Assembly: GCA_010093515.1 (NCBI GenBank)
Contig: MU001672.1
Location: 1,415,556 to 1,479,555, forward strand
Direction of reading: 5' to 3'
Origin: Lineolata rhizophorae
Lineage: Eukaryota; Ascomycota; Dothideomycetes; Lineolatales; Lineolataceae
DNA length: 64,000 nucleotides
Part shown: positions 32,748 through 44,777 of the stretch, one piece after another
How positions within the stretch are numbered: the stretch's first letter is position 1
Layout of the letters: each line of letters opens with the position of its first letter
Made by a program: the position numbers and the translations under genes
Notes under the pieces: generated by a model
The model's database searches: none
Seen by the model: only the letters and a program-made list of their open reading frames with translations
Told to the model about the DNA's origin: nothing

Positions 32748-35700
32748 CAGCGACACACGTGCTCTAAGCTGGAATAATTGAGGCTCAGGCTCTGCGAGAT
32801 CAATTCCTCGTAGGTTTTTGACGGGCAGGCAGAGCGGAAAACAACCAGGACGGTTGGCATTGTTGTGCCCGGTTGCTCATGGTGGTCATTAACATAGCCG
32901 TCCCTCATGACAAGCATCTTGTCTTTAACCTTTATGGGTGCATTCGACTGCCGATTTAGTAGTTAAAAGTTTTCTCTATAGGAATACATCGGATTCTGGC
33001 ATCACTTTTTTGCGGGCACGACTGGAAGTTTCTCGTCATATATCTCTCACCATGCAACCCGAGACCTTCGGCTTCGGCATTTCGCGCATCCAGCCTTCTA
33101 AGACGTACGAGAAGGCGCCGTGTGTGACTTCCATCACAGGACCCCCTACATCTTAACAATCCGCAATCAGGGGGGCCAGTCGCGGCGGATGGCTAGCGCT
33201 GCAAAGACGCTCCTACATTACGAACGACATAGACCAGTTACATGGGAGAGACTGCTTTCCTGATACGATTCCTGCACTGAAATCGGCGCGTGATGTACGA
33301 CCACCAGCAGGCTTACGAATTAGGATGTCTAGAATCTCTTTCCTTGTAATGTGCTGCTTCCAGCAACGCGTTCAACATGCAGATGCCATATGCTCAGGGC
33401 TTTTATCCGCCATCCGGATAACGCTTTGCACCCCCTGATATTTCTGTCCCTTGCCCTGAGCTGATATCGAAGTGTGCTTCCCGCTCATCAGTTCTTGTCC
33501 CCTTTTGTATTTGATTTTTGTGGCACATTCAAAATATTATTCGTTTATCGGTATTTTGTGCCACTAGCGGCACTGTTTCTAGTCATTTACCACTATCAGC
33601 TTGTTAAGCTTTCGAAGTGACCTTGGCAAGGTGGCTGTGCTGTAGAAGGCCGACATCACTAAGGCTGAGGGGTGCGACGTGAAATTGTTCTTTGGAAGAC
33701 GATGGAAAAGTCGCTATTACGAGTGGGACAGCTTATATAGCTGACGTAGCATAGCTGAAGAAGCATGGCGATATAATTCTTCAATCTAAGCCTAAGCATA
33801 GTTCAAATATTCTATTGAACAGATAAGTTTCACATTATTCTCTAGTGAGTATGATAGGGAGGCATCCTTGGAGAGAAGGATGTAAATTTACGTTGATTCC
33901 TACATTCAGGGTTGGTTTGAGGTGCTGGCTTGCACATGAGTTGAAATTTCACACGTGATGACAACTCAAAACAACCGTCCTTTACGATATCCAGTCCCAT
34001 CTTATTGGCACATGTATAATGAATATTCCAGTACGGTTAGTCCTATTTGCGTACCCCCTTCACTCTTGCCCCAAGTTTAGCTTCTTATTTCTACCCACAG
34101 ACATCTGCATTATTAAGTTAGTTTTGAAAACTGCTCCACTAGCAGACGCTAGTAACGTCAGTTGTGGCAGACCTCTTCTTTGTCCGCAAGTGGAGCTCGA
34201 AGTTGATGAATTGAGAAGTGAACCACTGCCCATGGCGTCCAGTCCAGGTACGTAATTTTTTGCTCGTTCACGACAAGACATGTCCTTCTACATACCAGCC
34301 GTCGCCAATACCAATTTGCCGCCGCTCAAACACTTAGGGTTGGAAGCCTCTTTTCATCATCTGTGCTTTCCATATATGCTGTTCTCCTAGTCTGGACAGT
34401 CCTTCAGCTCGCCACCGCCTGCGAGACGCCAAACGAACCCCAGATCCCGCTTCCATTCTGCTATCCCTACCAGGGGCATCCTGGCCATGCTATTCAGCAG
34501 CTCCCGTCATCCACAGCACTTTCCACGCTTGTGGGCTAGGTTTAAGGCCGTCAGTGTCATGCGTGGAGGAGGAGATGGGGAAACTATGCTAATGTCTTCT
34601 TCGAGGGGAACCAAAAAAAGAGTCTTGAAGAGATGTAGTTCTGTATGATGCACTTAGAGAGCTGCCGGAAGCTGGGCATGCCGGGGACATTATAATGTCT
34701 ACAGGCAGAGCACCACAACACCAAGGCTCCATGTGCTTGACGAAGTCAGGACAGATCTGAAAACAGACCAATCTTACAGACACCTACCTACCTTGTAGGT
34801 CCAAACTGGATCACATTTATTCACAATACATACGTACATATTCGCCCATAGTCATATTTCTTTCTGATGCCATCCCTACTTTGCTCAACCTATACCGTCA
34901 CACTAGCTCTCTCAACCCCCCCGGAACGTACACATCACCCTAGCCCCCACCCATTCGAGCTAGCCGCCCTCCCCACAAAAATCGGTAGCGTATACACGAC
35001 CCGCAATGCGACCATGACGTACTTCGAAAGGGAAGAAAGGCCAAGATGCAAATTTGGATTAAAAGTTACCACACATGGCAGATCTGCGCTTGCACCTCCC
35101 TGTCCCATTCTATAAACATATGTACGCCAACCTCTGTCCCCCGAGAGCCGAGCCCCACCCCACCCCCCTCATTACCCTCATAGCCAAGCACGCATTCATC
35201 CTCATTCCCACCCGTGCCCTCAATACATTCCCCCCGCATATGCTCCGAACCCCCCAAGCCCGACCCGCCATCCCAAATTGAGTATATATCGCAGAAGGGT
35301 ATATAAGCCATATATGAAGAGAAACAAGAGGGAAAGGGAGGAAAAGGGGGGTTGTTAGACAGCTCTCGAATGAAAGAGCATACACTCCCTTCCTTGAAGA
35401 AAAGATATTTCAAAAAAAAAAAAAAACAATGCAAGACACTAAAACACTCGCCTACACGGTATGCGTGCGAGCGCACTTCCCACCCGTCATCCATGCATAG
35501 GTAACGATCGGCCGGCGAAGCGCATATCCCACTTCATCTTCATCATCGTCGTCGTCATCATCAACCGTACGCTTCGACGCGCTCACCCAATTCAAAACGA
35601 GACACAAAACCCGGAAAACGAAACCAAAAAAAAAAGGGGGGGGGGGGGGTTTGAGGGGAGGAGGACAAAAAGAGAAAAAAGCACGCTTTCCCAGCAAAAC

Positions 35701-35762
35701 CACACACCACACTCTCCTCCCCAAGCCAACCTCTCCCCCCCACAGCCCCCGAGGGGAAAACC

Positions 35763-37763
35763 TCAAACCCTCTCCTCCGGCCTCACCGGCTCCGCATACG
35801 GACTAACCTCCAAACTCTCCTCCGACCTCCTCCGCTCCAACCCGGCGCGCCCCACGCCCATGCTCATGCCCATGGCGCCCGCGTCCGCACCCGGCCCCCC
35901 ACCCTCGACATCCTTATCCCCCGGCCCGCTCAACTCCCAGCTCCCCACCCTCTCATGCCCCTTGACATCGCCGAGGGGGCCCCTCGGCGCGGGCGCGCCC
36001 GCGCCGGCGGGCGCACCCCCCTTCGGCAGCGCCAAGTCGGCGTCGCTGGCCATCTTGGCGTCGCCCTTGAAGCCGCCGAAGCTCTTCTTGGCGGCGGCCG
36101 GCGGCGGCGGTGGCACGCGGCGGACCCGCACGCCGAGCAGCAGCGCCAGCAGCGCGGCGACGATGGCGAGCACGACGAGGGTGACGACGACGCCGATGAC
36201 GCCGGCGACGGGGGGGCTGACGCTGCCGGCGTAGTCGGCGCGCGGGCCGGCGCTCGGCGAGCCAGAGGAGGAGGACGAGGAGGAAGAAGGAGATGCGTCG
36301 GCGCCGCACCAGCCGTCGGTGCGGCGCGCCTCCTCGTCGTCGGCGAGCCCGGCATAGCTGAAGGCCGGGCAGAACAGGGCCGTGCCGCCGCAGGCGGCGC
36401 ACCAGTGGGCGGCGCTGGGCGTCATGACGGCCGCCATGTCGCGGCCGAAGTCGTCCCAGGCGAAGTCGACGGCGTAGTTGCCGAAGAGGGTGCGGGCCGT
36501 CAGGACCGAGTTCTGGACGTCGCGGATGCCGTCGTCGTCCGGGTCCGCCGTCGGCGCGGTCCCGTTGCGGAAGTAGACGCGCACCTTGAGCGAGTCGGCC
36601 TCGTCCGAGGTCGGGAAGGGCGCGTCGGCCGCGTCGTCGGTGGTGAAGAGGTCGAAGACGAGGCTCGAGCCGGGCTCCGGCAGGCCGTAGAAGTCGGCGT
36701 CGGCCTGCTGCATGCGGGCGAGCCCGAAGAAGGCCGTCAGCGGCGCGTGGTCGCCGAAGAGCAGGTTCAGCTTGTTGGTGTCGCCGCCGCTGGCGATGGC
36801 CTCGGAGAAGAGGCCGAGCACCTTGGCGGCGAGCGTCTTGCCGGCCACGGCGCGGATCTGCTCGCCCACCTGCGCGCCGGTCGCGACCGACGAGTAGGCC
36901 AGGTCGGCGTTGATGGCCCACTCGCGCCGCGACGCCAGGTCGCGGACCTGGTCCAGCGCGCCGGGGAAGCTGATGTTGGAGCTCAGCAGGCTCATGACGG
37001 TCGAGTTGTGGTTGTACATGTAGCTGAGGTAGTCCCAGATGGGCACGGCGTTGATGTAGTCCCAGCCGGAGTCGTCCAGGACGTCGTACAGTAGGGCGGT
37101 GCCGACGTCGTAGTACAGGTCGGCGGCGGCGTTGGCGACCTCAGTGAAGGCCTCGCTGGCGAGGTGCACCTGGGCCGAGGCGGCCCAGGCGCCGCACTGC
37201 CGGTTGCCGGCGACGGACGCGTAGGCCGGGTCCAGCGTCGACGCGGCGCGGATGCGCGGGTAACGGTAGCCGTCCAGCGGGCTGGAGACGTACGACCCGT
37301 TGGACAGCACCGACGACGGGTCCAGCTGCGTGGCGGTGGCGGCGGCGTCGGACCCGGCGATCTCGAAGGGCGGGTACAGGCCCTGCAGGAACGCCTGGGC
37401 CGACGCCACGTTGGGCTGGTCGTCCGTCGTGAGCGCGTACAGGTGGTCGTCGTTGACGATGTCGGCCGACAGGCCCGCGATCGGCCGGTAGGCCTCGTCC
37501 GTGGTGCCGTCGGTGGGGCCGTCGTCGTCGTTGACCAGGTAGCGCTGGCGGAAGAAGCTGCCGGCGGCGAACAGCTGCTGGGCGCCGAGCGACGTGAGGT
37601 GCTGGGGGCCGAAGCTGCCGAGCGACGCGGGCGTGGCCTCGCCGGCGACGGTGTAGACGACGCTCGCGCGCACGTTGTGGTAGTCGACCTGCCGCTTCCC
37701 GGGCTCTGCCGCCGTCGGAGCAAGGATGACGGCGGCGAGCAGGGCTACGAAGAAGGCGAGCAT
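35763..37763 (-). CDS. Membrane-anchored histidine-acid-phosphatase-like protein, catalytic motif lost
   Basis: Single-exon gene of 666 aa. It starts with a signal peptide (MLAFFVALLAAVILAPTAA), followed by a lumenal or extracellular histidine acid phosphatase fold (about residues 30-470). The fold is marked by LTSLGAQQLFAAGSFFRQRYL, the family's conserved helix after the active-site loop. The loop itself reads VVYTVAGEATP where active enzymes have RHGxRxP, so the catalytic histidine and first arginine are missing. The late HD motif is replaced by FGDHAPLTAFF. A Ser-rich linker, one transmembrane segment (PVAGVIGVVVTLVVLAIVAA, about residues 518-545) and a roughly 120-residue cytoplasmic tail rich in Gly, Pro and Ala follow. 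N-glycosylation sites are frequent (NGS, NHS, NIS, NGT). It is more likely a binding or sensing pseudo-enzyme than a phosphatase. Long antisense frames over it are codon-bias shadows. Confidence 0.8.
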   Translation of the reverse strand: MLAFFVALLAAVILAPTAAEPGKRQVDYHNVRASVVYTVAGEATPASLGSFGPQHLTSLGAQQLFAAGSFFRQRYLVNDDDGPTDGTTDEAYRPIAGLSADIVNDDHLYALTTDDQPNVASAQAFLQGLYPPFEIAGSDAAATATQLDPSSVLSNGSYVSSPLDGYRYPRIRAASTLDPAYASVAGNRQCGAWAASAQVHLASEAFTEVANAAADLYYDVGTALLYDVLDDSGWDYINAVPIWDYLSYMYNHNSTVMSLLSSNISFPGALDQVRDLASRREWAINADLAYSSVATGAQVGEQIRAVAGKTLAAKVLGLFSEAIASGGDTNKLNLLFGDHAPLTAFFGLARMQQADADFYGLPEPGSSLVFDLFTTDDAADAPFPTSDEADSLKVRVYFRNGTAPTADPDDDGIRDVQNSVLTARTLFGNYAVDFAWDDFGRDMAAVMTPSAAHWCAACGGTALFCPAFSYAGLADDEEARRTDGWCGADASPSSSSSSSSGSPSAGPRADYAGSVSPPVAGVIGVVVTLVVLAIVAALLALLLGVRVRRVPPPPPAAAKKSFGGFKGDAKMASDADLALPKGGAPAGAGAPAPRGPLGDVKGHERVGSWELSGPGDKDVEGGGPGADAGAMGMSMGVGRAGLERRRSEESLEVSPYAEPVRPEERV

Positions 37764-40237
37764 GGCTGCGGCGAGACTGCGTCGGCGCGGTTCGAGTTAT
37801 GCGGCAGGTCCCGCGAGCGGTGCGGCTGCTGGAGGCTCGAGCAAGACGAACAGCCCGCCGAAGACCAGCCCGCTGATTGACTTACTACCCCGCTCGTGAG
37901 AGCACGAGCGAGCAACTGGGCGTACAGGAAGAGCTGCGGAGCGACGTCGAGCGGGCGTGCAGCGCCAGGCGCGACGAGACAGCAGCGACTCGGATCGGGC
38001 GGACGACAAGGCGCGATGGACGAGAAGGGAAGAGACCGGGCCCCAGCAAGACGCGAGAGGAGAAGACCAGGCCGGCGAAGCTCCCCGGCCGCCTTATAAA
38101 CGGCCGGCCGGGGAGGCCATTCCCACCCTCCATCCCAGCTAGCTGCCCGACCAGCGTGCCGCTCCTGCTTATCGACTCACCACCCGGCCGGCGATGCCCC
38201 GGCCCGCTTGGCGGCGAGCCTGGTGCGGCCGAGGGCAAGCTGGACGGAGCTAGCAGCTGCAAGCTCGCCGTCGGCGGGCGGGCGGGGATGGGCGGGGGTG
38301 GTGGGGAGCGGGCGAGGGCAGCTCGTATGCGACGTACGTGTAGTCGCACGGCACCGAGCTCCGCCGCTAAGCCCAATCCAGCTCCGCTGCGCGCCAAGAC
38401 GCGCGCTCGTACATCGGCGGGCCCCGGTCGTTTTGCTCCGTTTGCCTCGCGTGCAGCTCTCTGCGCGGTGGACGTAGGCACAAATCGCCCGCTCCGTCTC
38501 TTAAGCCGGACCGGTTTCTACGTCTGCGTCACGCCGGGCACGCATGGAAGAGCTGGGCGGGCTCGATTGCCGGGATCGAGAAGAACACGTCTTGCGCAGG
38601 AACATGCTTCCTCGAACTACCTATGCTCGCTCGCAAGCTTTGGTTCGAGGCTCCGACCGTCCCCGCGGTGCACCTGCTACCTTGCCCTGCCTGGCCTCGT
38701 GCCCTCTGTTCTCCCTTCCCTCTTCCAACCCGACCCTACTCACCACCAAACCCACCGTCCTCCCATCCCATCCCACCCACCCACCCACCGTCTCATCTCA
38801 GCACCCTCCAGTCTCAACACTCTCCAGCGTGACCTCTTCCTCCGCGATAAGCCCCCCCCCGCCAAAAAAAAAAAAGGACAAAAAGACTACTCCGTACATA
38901 CGACAGAGCTGCAAGGCCTGGCGCGCGCGCGCGCCCGCCGCCCAGCTCCTCCACCCCCTCTCTTATCGCTTCGATCTCGTTCGTTCGCCGAGCGCCGGTG
39001 GGTCCGGGCCGGGGGCCCCTTGCCGACGGCCGAGGCCGGCGATCGGCCGAGGGTCCCCCCTGCCCCCCCCGGGGCCTGGGGACGTTCCCCGCGACAGCAA
39101 ACTACATGTGGTTGAGCACTGTACCTACGCACACGCTTCTAGCTTCTGGTGCTCGGGTGGCTGGGGGTCGGGAAGCCGTACGGTTGTGACTGGGTACGGT
39201 TTGATCCAAGTTGCGAAGTTCTGTTTCTCCGTCTCGTCCTGGCTTGGCCTGTCCGGCTGGCGCAAGGTGAGTTCTCTGAGTAGCGCCTGGTAGGTATGTA
39301 TCTACCACGAAACATGTACGTGCGTAGGCAGAGGAGACCAGCAAACCAAGAACCGTACCCAGGCGTCCCGGTTACTTGCCCGCATGCTCGAAAACAGAGC
39401 TGTACTACGTATGCCGTAGCGACCAAAGCGAGCCCTACAAAGAGTGTTTCACAGTGCTCGTCGCCCTCTCGAACTTTTTTCTGCCTTTACGAACCGCACT
39501 GTGGACACACAGCATAGGTGCCTACGTCACCACTTGTACCGTGAAGACGGACATCATAAGAACGTGTTGCTCGCTCCAGCTATTACATATCTAACACCGC
39601 CTGCCGTGTCTCCTAAGCGATTGCGCCCCGCAAGACCCTCGTTTCCTCCCAGCAGCAAGCGAGAGCAGCCCGTGAAGAGCTGGCAAAGCCCCGGAAAAAG
39701 AGGGCTCACGGTCGCTCCCTCTCGCTCAGTCTCCATATGAACCGCACTCCGCCCCTGCTTCTCTCGCTTCCTTCCTCTCATCGCCGCGCCTTATGTGTCC
39801 ACCCGCTCCGCATCTACCGAAAGCCGTGTAGCAACGTCAATAAGAATAGAGGGGGGCAAGAGACACGAGAAAAAAATGCGGCACCAAAGAAAAATCACAA
39901 GCAAACAGCTAAGAGAGGAAAGCCACGACTAAAAACATGAACAAGACTCCTCCCCGTCGCCTCCACACCCCCTTACACCTTCACCACTCCACTTTGTGCC
40001 CGGCAAAAAAAAAAACACGAGTCACTTCAACGCGCGAAAATTTATCTTTCAAAAAGAGTTACTACTTTAACAACCACAGAAAAAAAAAAGTAGAAAAAAA
40101 AAAGAGCAAAAGGAGACAAAGGCATCTCTTGTCTACCTAAACCTTCAACATCTCAAAAACACCTCTCCTCTTCCACCACCACCACTCCCACCACCACTCC
40201 CATCACCGATCCATCAACCCCCTAGGCCCGAACCAAC
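37764..40237. other. Long GC-rich then A-rich spacer
   Basis: About 2.5 kb. The left half is the promoter side of the phosphatase-like gene, GC-rich with a CCACCC-type run at 38770-38790. Long frames there are Arg/Pro-rich with no domain. The right part (39840-40130) is purine/A-rich with several A8-A10 tracts and lies beyond the 3' end of acl1. Nothing else is supported. Confidence 0.45.
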
Positions 40238-42588
40238 TTACGACACGCTAACCTCGACGCGGCCCTCCGCGCCCGGCGCGCCCGAGCTCAGCGACGGCAA
40301 CAAGTACGTGATGTCGTCCCAGGGATGCCTGTACAGCCCGGTGCGCAGCCTCTTCTGGTCCAGGAAGTGGGCGATCAAGCCGATGCTCCGGCCGAGGACG
40401 AACAGGCCGTTGAGGACGCCCATGCGCAGGTAGTCCTCGGCCTCGTCCTGGGTGAAGGCGCCGCAGTTGCGCAGCAGGTCGACGAAGCAGACGGCGATGC
40501 ACCCGTCCACGTTGAGGATCAGGTTGTCCTTCTTCGACGTCGTCACCGTCTCCACCGCCAGCGCGTAGTCGAGCATCTTGCACGACGGGAAGTTCTTCTT
40601 GACGTACTCCTTGACCAGCTCGACGCGCAGGTCCGGGTTGTTGCGCGACTTGACCCGGTGGCCGATGCCGGGGACTGTCCTTCTTGTTAGCTCGCCCCAC
40701 CCTTCACGCCCGTCGGTAGACACAAACAAACATGCTTTGAGCGGGGAAAAACAACTTACTCAGCTTATTCTCCTTCCTCATCGTGTCGACAAAGTCCCTC
40801 GGGCTAAGGCCCTTGTCGTACGCCTTGGTGAACTCCTCGGCCGCGCCGTCGAGCGCGCCACCGAAGCGCGACCCGATGGTCAGCAAGCCGCTGACGAGCG
40901 CCGAGATGAGGTCCTTGCCGGCGCGCGTCGTGATGATGGTGTTCATCGCGCCCGACACGGCCGGCCCGTGGTCGGCCGTCAGCATCAGCACCATCTCGAG
41001 GAAGCGCGAGCAGTAGTCGGGTAGCCGGCGACGGAACCACAGCAGGCTCATGACGCCGCCGATGCCGATGTTCTCCTTGAACACGTCCGAGATGGGCATG
41101 CCCGCGTACAGCAGCTCCTGCCCGCGGTCGTCCGAGATGGTGCTGATGAAGGCCGCCGGCTTGCGCACCAGGCCCAGCTCCTGCGCCCAGTTGTAGTCGA
41201 TGGGGATCTTGGGCACGACCGGCTCCGGCGCCGGCTTGATGGTGCCTTCCTTGACCTGCTTCTGGTACACCTGCGCCAGCAGTGCCGGCATGTCCTCGAA
41301 CGTCTCCGGCACGTAGATCCCGGCATCGCGCATGCTCTTGTTCTTCATGGCCGCCGTCTCGAGCTGCGAGTTGGCGAAGGAGCCCGCGTGGCCGAACTGC
41401 ACCTCGGTCTTGAGCATCCCGGCCACGGTACCAATGGCCCACGCTACAATGGGCTTGGTGATTTGGCCAGACTTGACCGCCTCGATGACGCGGTACTCCT
41501 CAACACCGCCAACTTCACCGAGCAGCAGGAGGATCTTGCAGCTCGGGTCGGCCTGGAAGCGCAGCATATGGTCGATGAAGGTAGTGCCCGGGTAGCGGTC
41601 GCCGCCAATGGCAACACCCTCATAGACGCCGTCCGTGGTGTTGGCGATGATGTTGTTGAGCTCGTTGGACATACCACCGGACTTGGAGACGTAGGCGACG
41701 CTGCCGGGGCGATAAAGCTTGGAGGCGACGATGTTGTCCATCATGCCGCCGGTGTTGCCAATCTTGAAGGCACCGGGCTTGATGCCGCCGACGGTGGCCG
41801 GGCCAATGATGGTGATGCCCTTCTTCTTGGCCACGTGGAGGATCTCACGTGCGCGCTGTGTTTCGTTCAGTTAAGGTTACGAAGACCCGACAGAGTGGTC
41901 GCTCGCTGCAAGGCCCACTTACCCTCTCAGGAACACCTTCGGCGATGATGGCAATGGAGCGGATCTGCGGGTACTCCATGAGCTCCATAGTGGAGCTGTA
42001 GACGGAACGCGAAGACGCGAAGTTGACCACGGTGTCGACGTCGGAGTGCTTGGCCATGGCCTTCTCCACCGACTGGTACACCGGGAGCAGCGTCTCGCTG
42101 GTGCCCCAGTACCTGTTTCGGAAAAAAAGCAAGTCAATCGAGGCTGTTCCAATCGCGGTGTCCTTAGGTAACATTCTAGGATTTTTTTTTCCACTCACAT
42201 CTTGCTCACGAATTGGCCGCCGAAGGTGTAGATGATGCCCGCAACGGACGGCGTCTTGCGCTTGCAGATGAAGTCAAAGTCAAGCATGCCCTGCACGGCG
42301 CGGGGCTGGAGGCCGCTGCAAGAGAAACACTCGCGTCAGGAACACAATTCGGTCGCGGAGGGGCTCAGCGGGCATGTCCCAGAAGCCAATTGCTTCCCGC
42401 AGTCTCCGCTCAGAGTTCGGGGGCACTCACTAGACGAAGCATCGCGTCTTCGGGTGGAAGAGGGTGTGCTGGGACGGCGGGCTCAAGGGCCGGCTCGGCG
42501 CCTGGAAGCGGCGGATGTTGTCGTTGGCGGACAGGCTGCCGTCGACCGGCTGGCCTTCGCCGTTCTGAGCGGGCACGGCGCCAGGCAT
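40238..42588 (-). CDS. acl1: ATP-citrate synthase (lyase) subunit 1
   Basis: C-terminal-type subunit of cytosolic ATP-citrate lyase, which with subunit 2 converts citrate, CoA and ATP to acetyl-CoA and oxaloacetate for lipid, sterol and acetylation needs. It has 665 aa in five exons: 42588-42431, 42315-42199, 42112-41923, 41855-40760 and 40674-40238. It contains a succinyl-CoA-synthetase-alpha-like CoA-binding part ([29 protein letters not shown]), the phosphohistidine loop [11 protein letters not shown], and a citrate-synthase-like part with [27 protein letters not shown] and [12 protein letters not shown], ending [14 protein letters not shown]. The order matches the C-terminal half of human ACLY. 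A fungal N-terminal extension and a short C-terminal tail (ending VEVSVS) are extra. It is divergent from acl2, an arrangement known in Sordariomycetes, which allows co-regulated equal expression. Confidence 0.97.
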
Positions 42589-44777
42589 TGTGAAAGATGT
42601 TCGCGTGCGCAGGAGCGGGAGCAACTGAGGGAAGAAAGGGAGGCAGGCGTGCGCGGCGGGAGGTTGGTGCGTGGACGGGCGGAGAGGGGTGTCTTGGGAG
42701 GCGTGTCTCTACGCAAAAGCGAATTGCGATCAGTACCAGAGGCAGAGTCGGAGTTGGAGGAAGGAAATGTGCGCGAGGAGGCGTGGACAAGTGGGATTAT
42801 TGCGATGGACGGAGGGCGGGAAGCGGGTTTAGCTGGGGGCGGTGGGCTAGCTCTGGGCGGCTTTTTTTTGGGTTTCCCGTTCGGAGCTCGGGCGGCGGCT
42901 GAGAGCAAACACAAAGCCAAACAGCGCCCTCCGCCGACGGGCTGACGCGAGCCGCCAAGCCAAAACACCTCGTGGCGGTGACAGCGGCCTGGGGCGGTAA
43001 ACGCGACTTACCTCGAGGGCTGCAGCAATGCAGATTGAGTACGCTCACAAGAGCAGCGACGCGGCGGTGATTGATGAGGGTGGAAGAGGAGTCAGGGCAG
43101 AAGCGGAGCGCAGGCAGGCAGATGGACAGGCAGACAGGCAGCTCGCTCGCACGCAGCGCCGGACGGAGTCGGGGAGGGGGAAGAGATGGACGCTGGCGTC
43201 GGCTTGAAATTGAGCGGGTGCGTTTTGGTTGAGCTGCGCACTCTGGGGCGCTGGGCGGGACGAGCAAGGGCGCGCGGGCATGTTGGGGTACCGCCGCCAT
43301 ACCGCTTCGGGCCGGCGCCGCCAACCGGCCAATATGCGCCCCCGGAGCCACACCCCTCGGCCCTGCCACGCCCGCGGACTCGCACCTTGGGGAGCCGTGG
43401 CCCGCCGACAGAAAATAGAAACCCGCGCTGACGGTGGCTTCGGCGCCATCGCCGCACGCAGACACGCCACAGCGCCGGAAGCCGTCTGCTGTGCGCTGCG
43501 ATTTCCGAGTCGGGGCCGACCTGTCGCCCACCGCGAGCAGGGTACGTACCTCCAGCACTCCGTACTCGCTCACTCGTCGGGGAGTTGAGTCGAGCGCTCG
43601 CCGAGTCGAGCAGCTCGTCGCCCCCGGCAAGGCGGTGGTGATGCGCGGCTACAGTAGCACGCCCAACCTTCCGCTCAACAGGGTCCGGCTAAGGCCCCAC
43701 AAGAGAAACCGACCGGGGTCCGCCAGGCACGCCGAGCGCGACCGACAGAAAAAATATATTCCGGTAATGATGCAGCCGCTGGGGCAGATGCAGGGCGTTT
43801 TTCACCGCAATCTGTGGCCGGCTCGGTCGGGAACAGCAAAGCACGCCGCCCGGGATTCCCTCCAGGCGGGTGCCCGCAGCCTGCGGTAAATTGGCCGAGA
43901 CAGGAACTCCATCGGTATGTACATACGGTGCTACGCACATGCTTCGCGGGTTGGCGACATGGATGTCCGTGTGAAGCGGCCGGCCTTTTCGCACATCGCA
44001 ACCGTCCCGGCTGAGGCGTCAAGGACCTGTTGACGGCGTTAGCGTCGTGTTGCGCCCCAACAGCCCGCCCCGGGAAAAGCAGCCCCGGAGTGCTGCGCTG
44101 TAGGTAAGCCTCAGCCTCCCGTTGCGCACGGGGCGCCCGCCCCGGTCCCGGGCCTGCGCCCTCGCGGAGCCGGGAGCACCAACGGAGCGAATGGGGGCGG
44201 CGGTGGGGGGGTTTGTTGAGCTAAGCGGCCCGCTGCCACTCTCAGCTTCCCCGTCCTCGCCCTGCAGCGCACGCCCAGCCGCCCGGCGCCGACCAGCTCG
44301 GACTTCTTGAGAAAACCCTCCCGAGCACTTCTCGCGTCGCCCGCCGCCTCTCTCCCCAACTGTTCCCCGAAGTGCTGTTACTCTCTCCGTCTATCATCGT
44401 TTGCTCTTCCTCTTCCGTGCCCGAACGTCCTGCGAACGTCTCCTTGCTCTTTCTGCTGTCTCTCGCAGCCTTGTTCCCCGCGCTCCAAAGGTATCTCGTC
44501 ACCGCCTCGTCTTCCGCGCTGTCAGCAAACCACAACACCCAACTTTTTTTTTTGTCTTCTCTTACCACATTGCCATTGCTGCTGTTTTCTTCTCCAATTC
44601 CCGCTTGCGTTCGTGGGAAATCGCTCTGAGAGGTCTTAAAACTTACGCGGTCCATTTTGCGTCCAGATAGCTGCATTGCTGTAGCTCCACTGCGCCCTCC
44701 CGCCTTGCTCCCTCGACACCAGGACATCCCCTAAGAATTCCCGCCTCCTCCTCACCACCGCCGCCGCCGCCGCCGCC
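42589..44777. promoter_or_regulatory. Shared bidirectional promoter of acl1 and acl2
   Basis: 2,189 bases between the two divergent lyase genes. It is GC-rich with CAGGCAG-type short repeats at about 43100-43140. A pyrimidine-rich leader precedes acl2 (44380-44620), and a (CCG)n run (about 44758-44777) reaches directly to its ATG. Open frames here on both strands lack domains. Untranslated exons and UTR introns may be present but cannot be placed. Confidence 0.6.

Larger units (their letters stand above)
32249..35762. other. Gene-poor spacer right of the recombinase relic
   Basis: About 3.5 kb with no supported gene. It contains two adjacent inverted repeats at 32651-32747 (listed separately). 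AT-rich sequence follows at 33400-34100, and a homopolymer pair A10 then G14 at 35626-35649 close to the 3' end of the histidine-phosphatase-like gene. The short palindrome ACCTACCTTGTAGGT occurs near 34786. Frames such as 32567-32917 (minus) and 34867-35115 (plus) have no domain and poor coding character. Confidence 0.45.

Noticed and set aside
35955-37094. 379-codon open frame on the plus strand
   Set aside because: It is antisense to the histidine-phosphatase-like gene. Its Arg/Gly/Val-rich product has no domain and results from the GC-rich codon use of the real gene.
37877-39115. 412-codon plus-strand open frame in the spacer before acl1
   Set aside because: Pro/Arg/Ser-rich and low complexity, with no domain or splice context; long frames are expected in GC-rich spacers.
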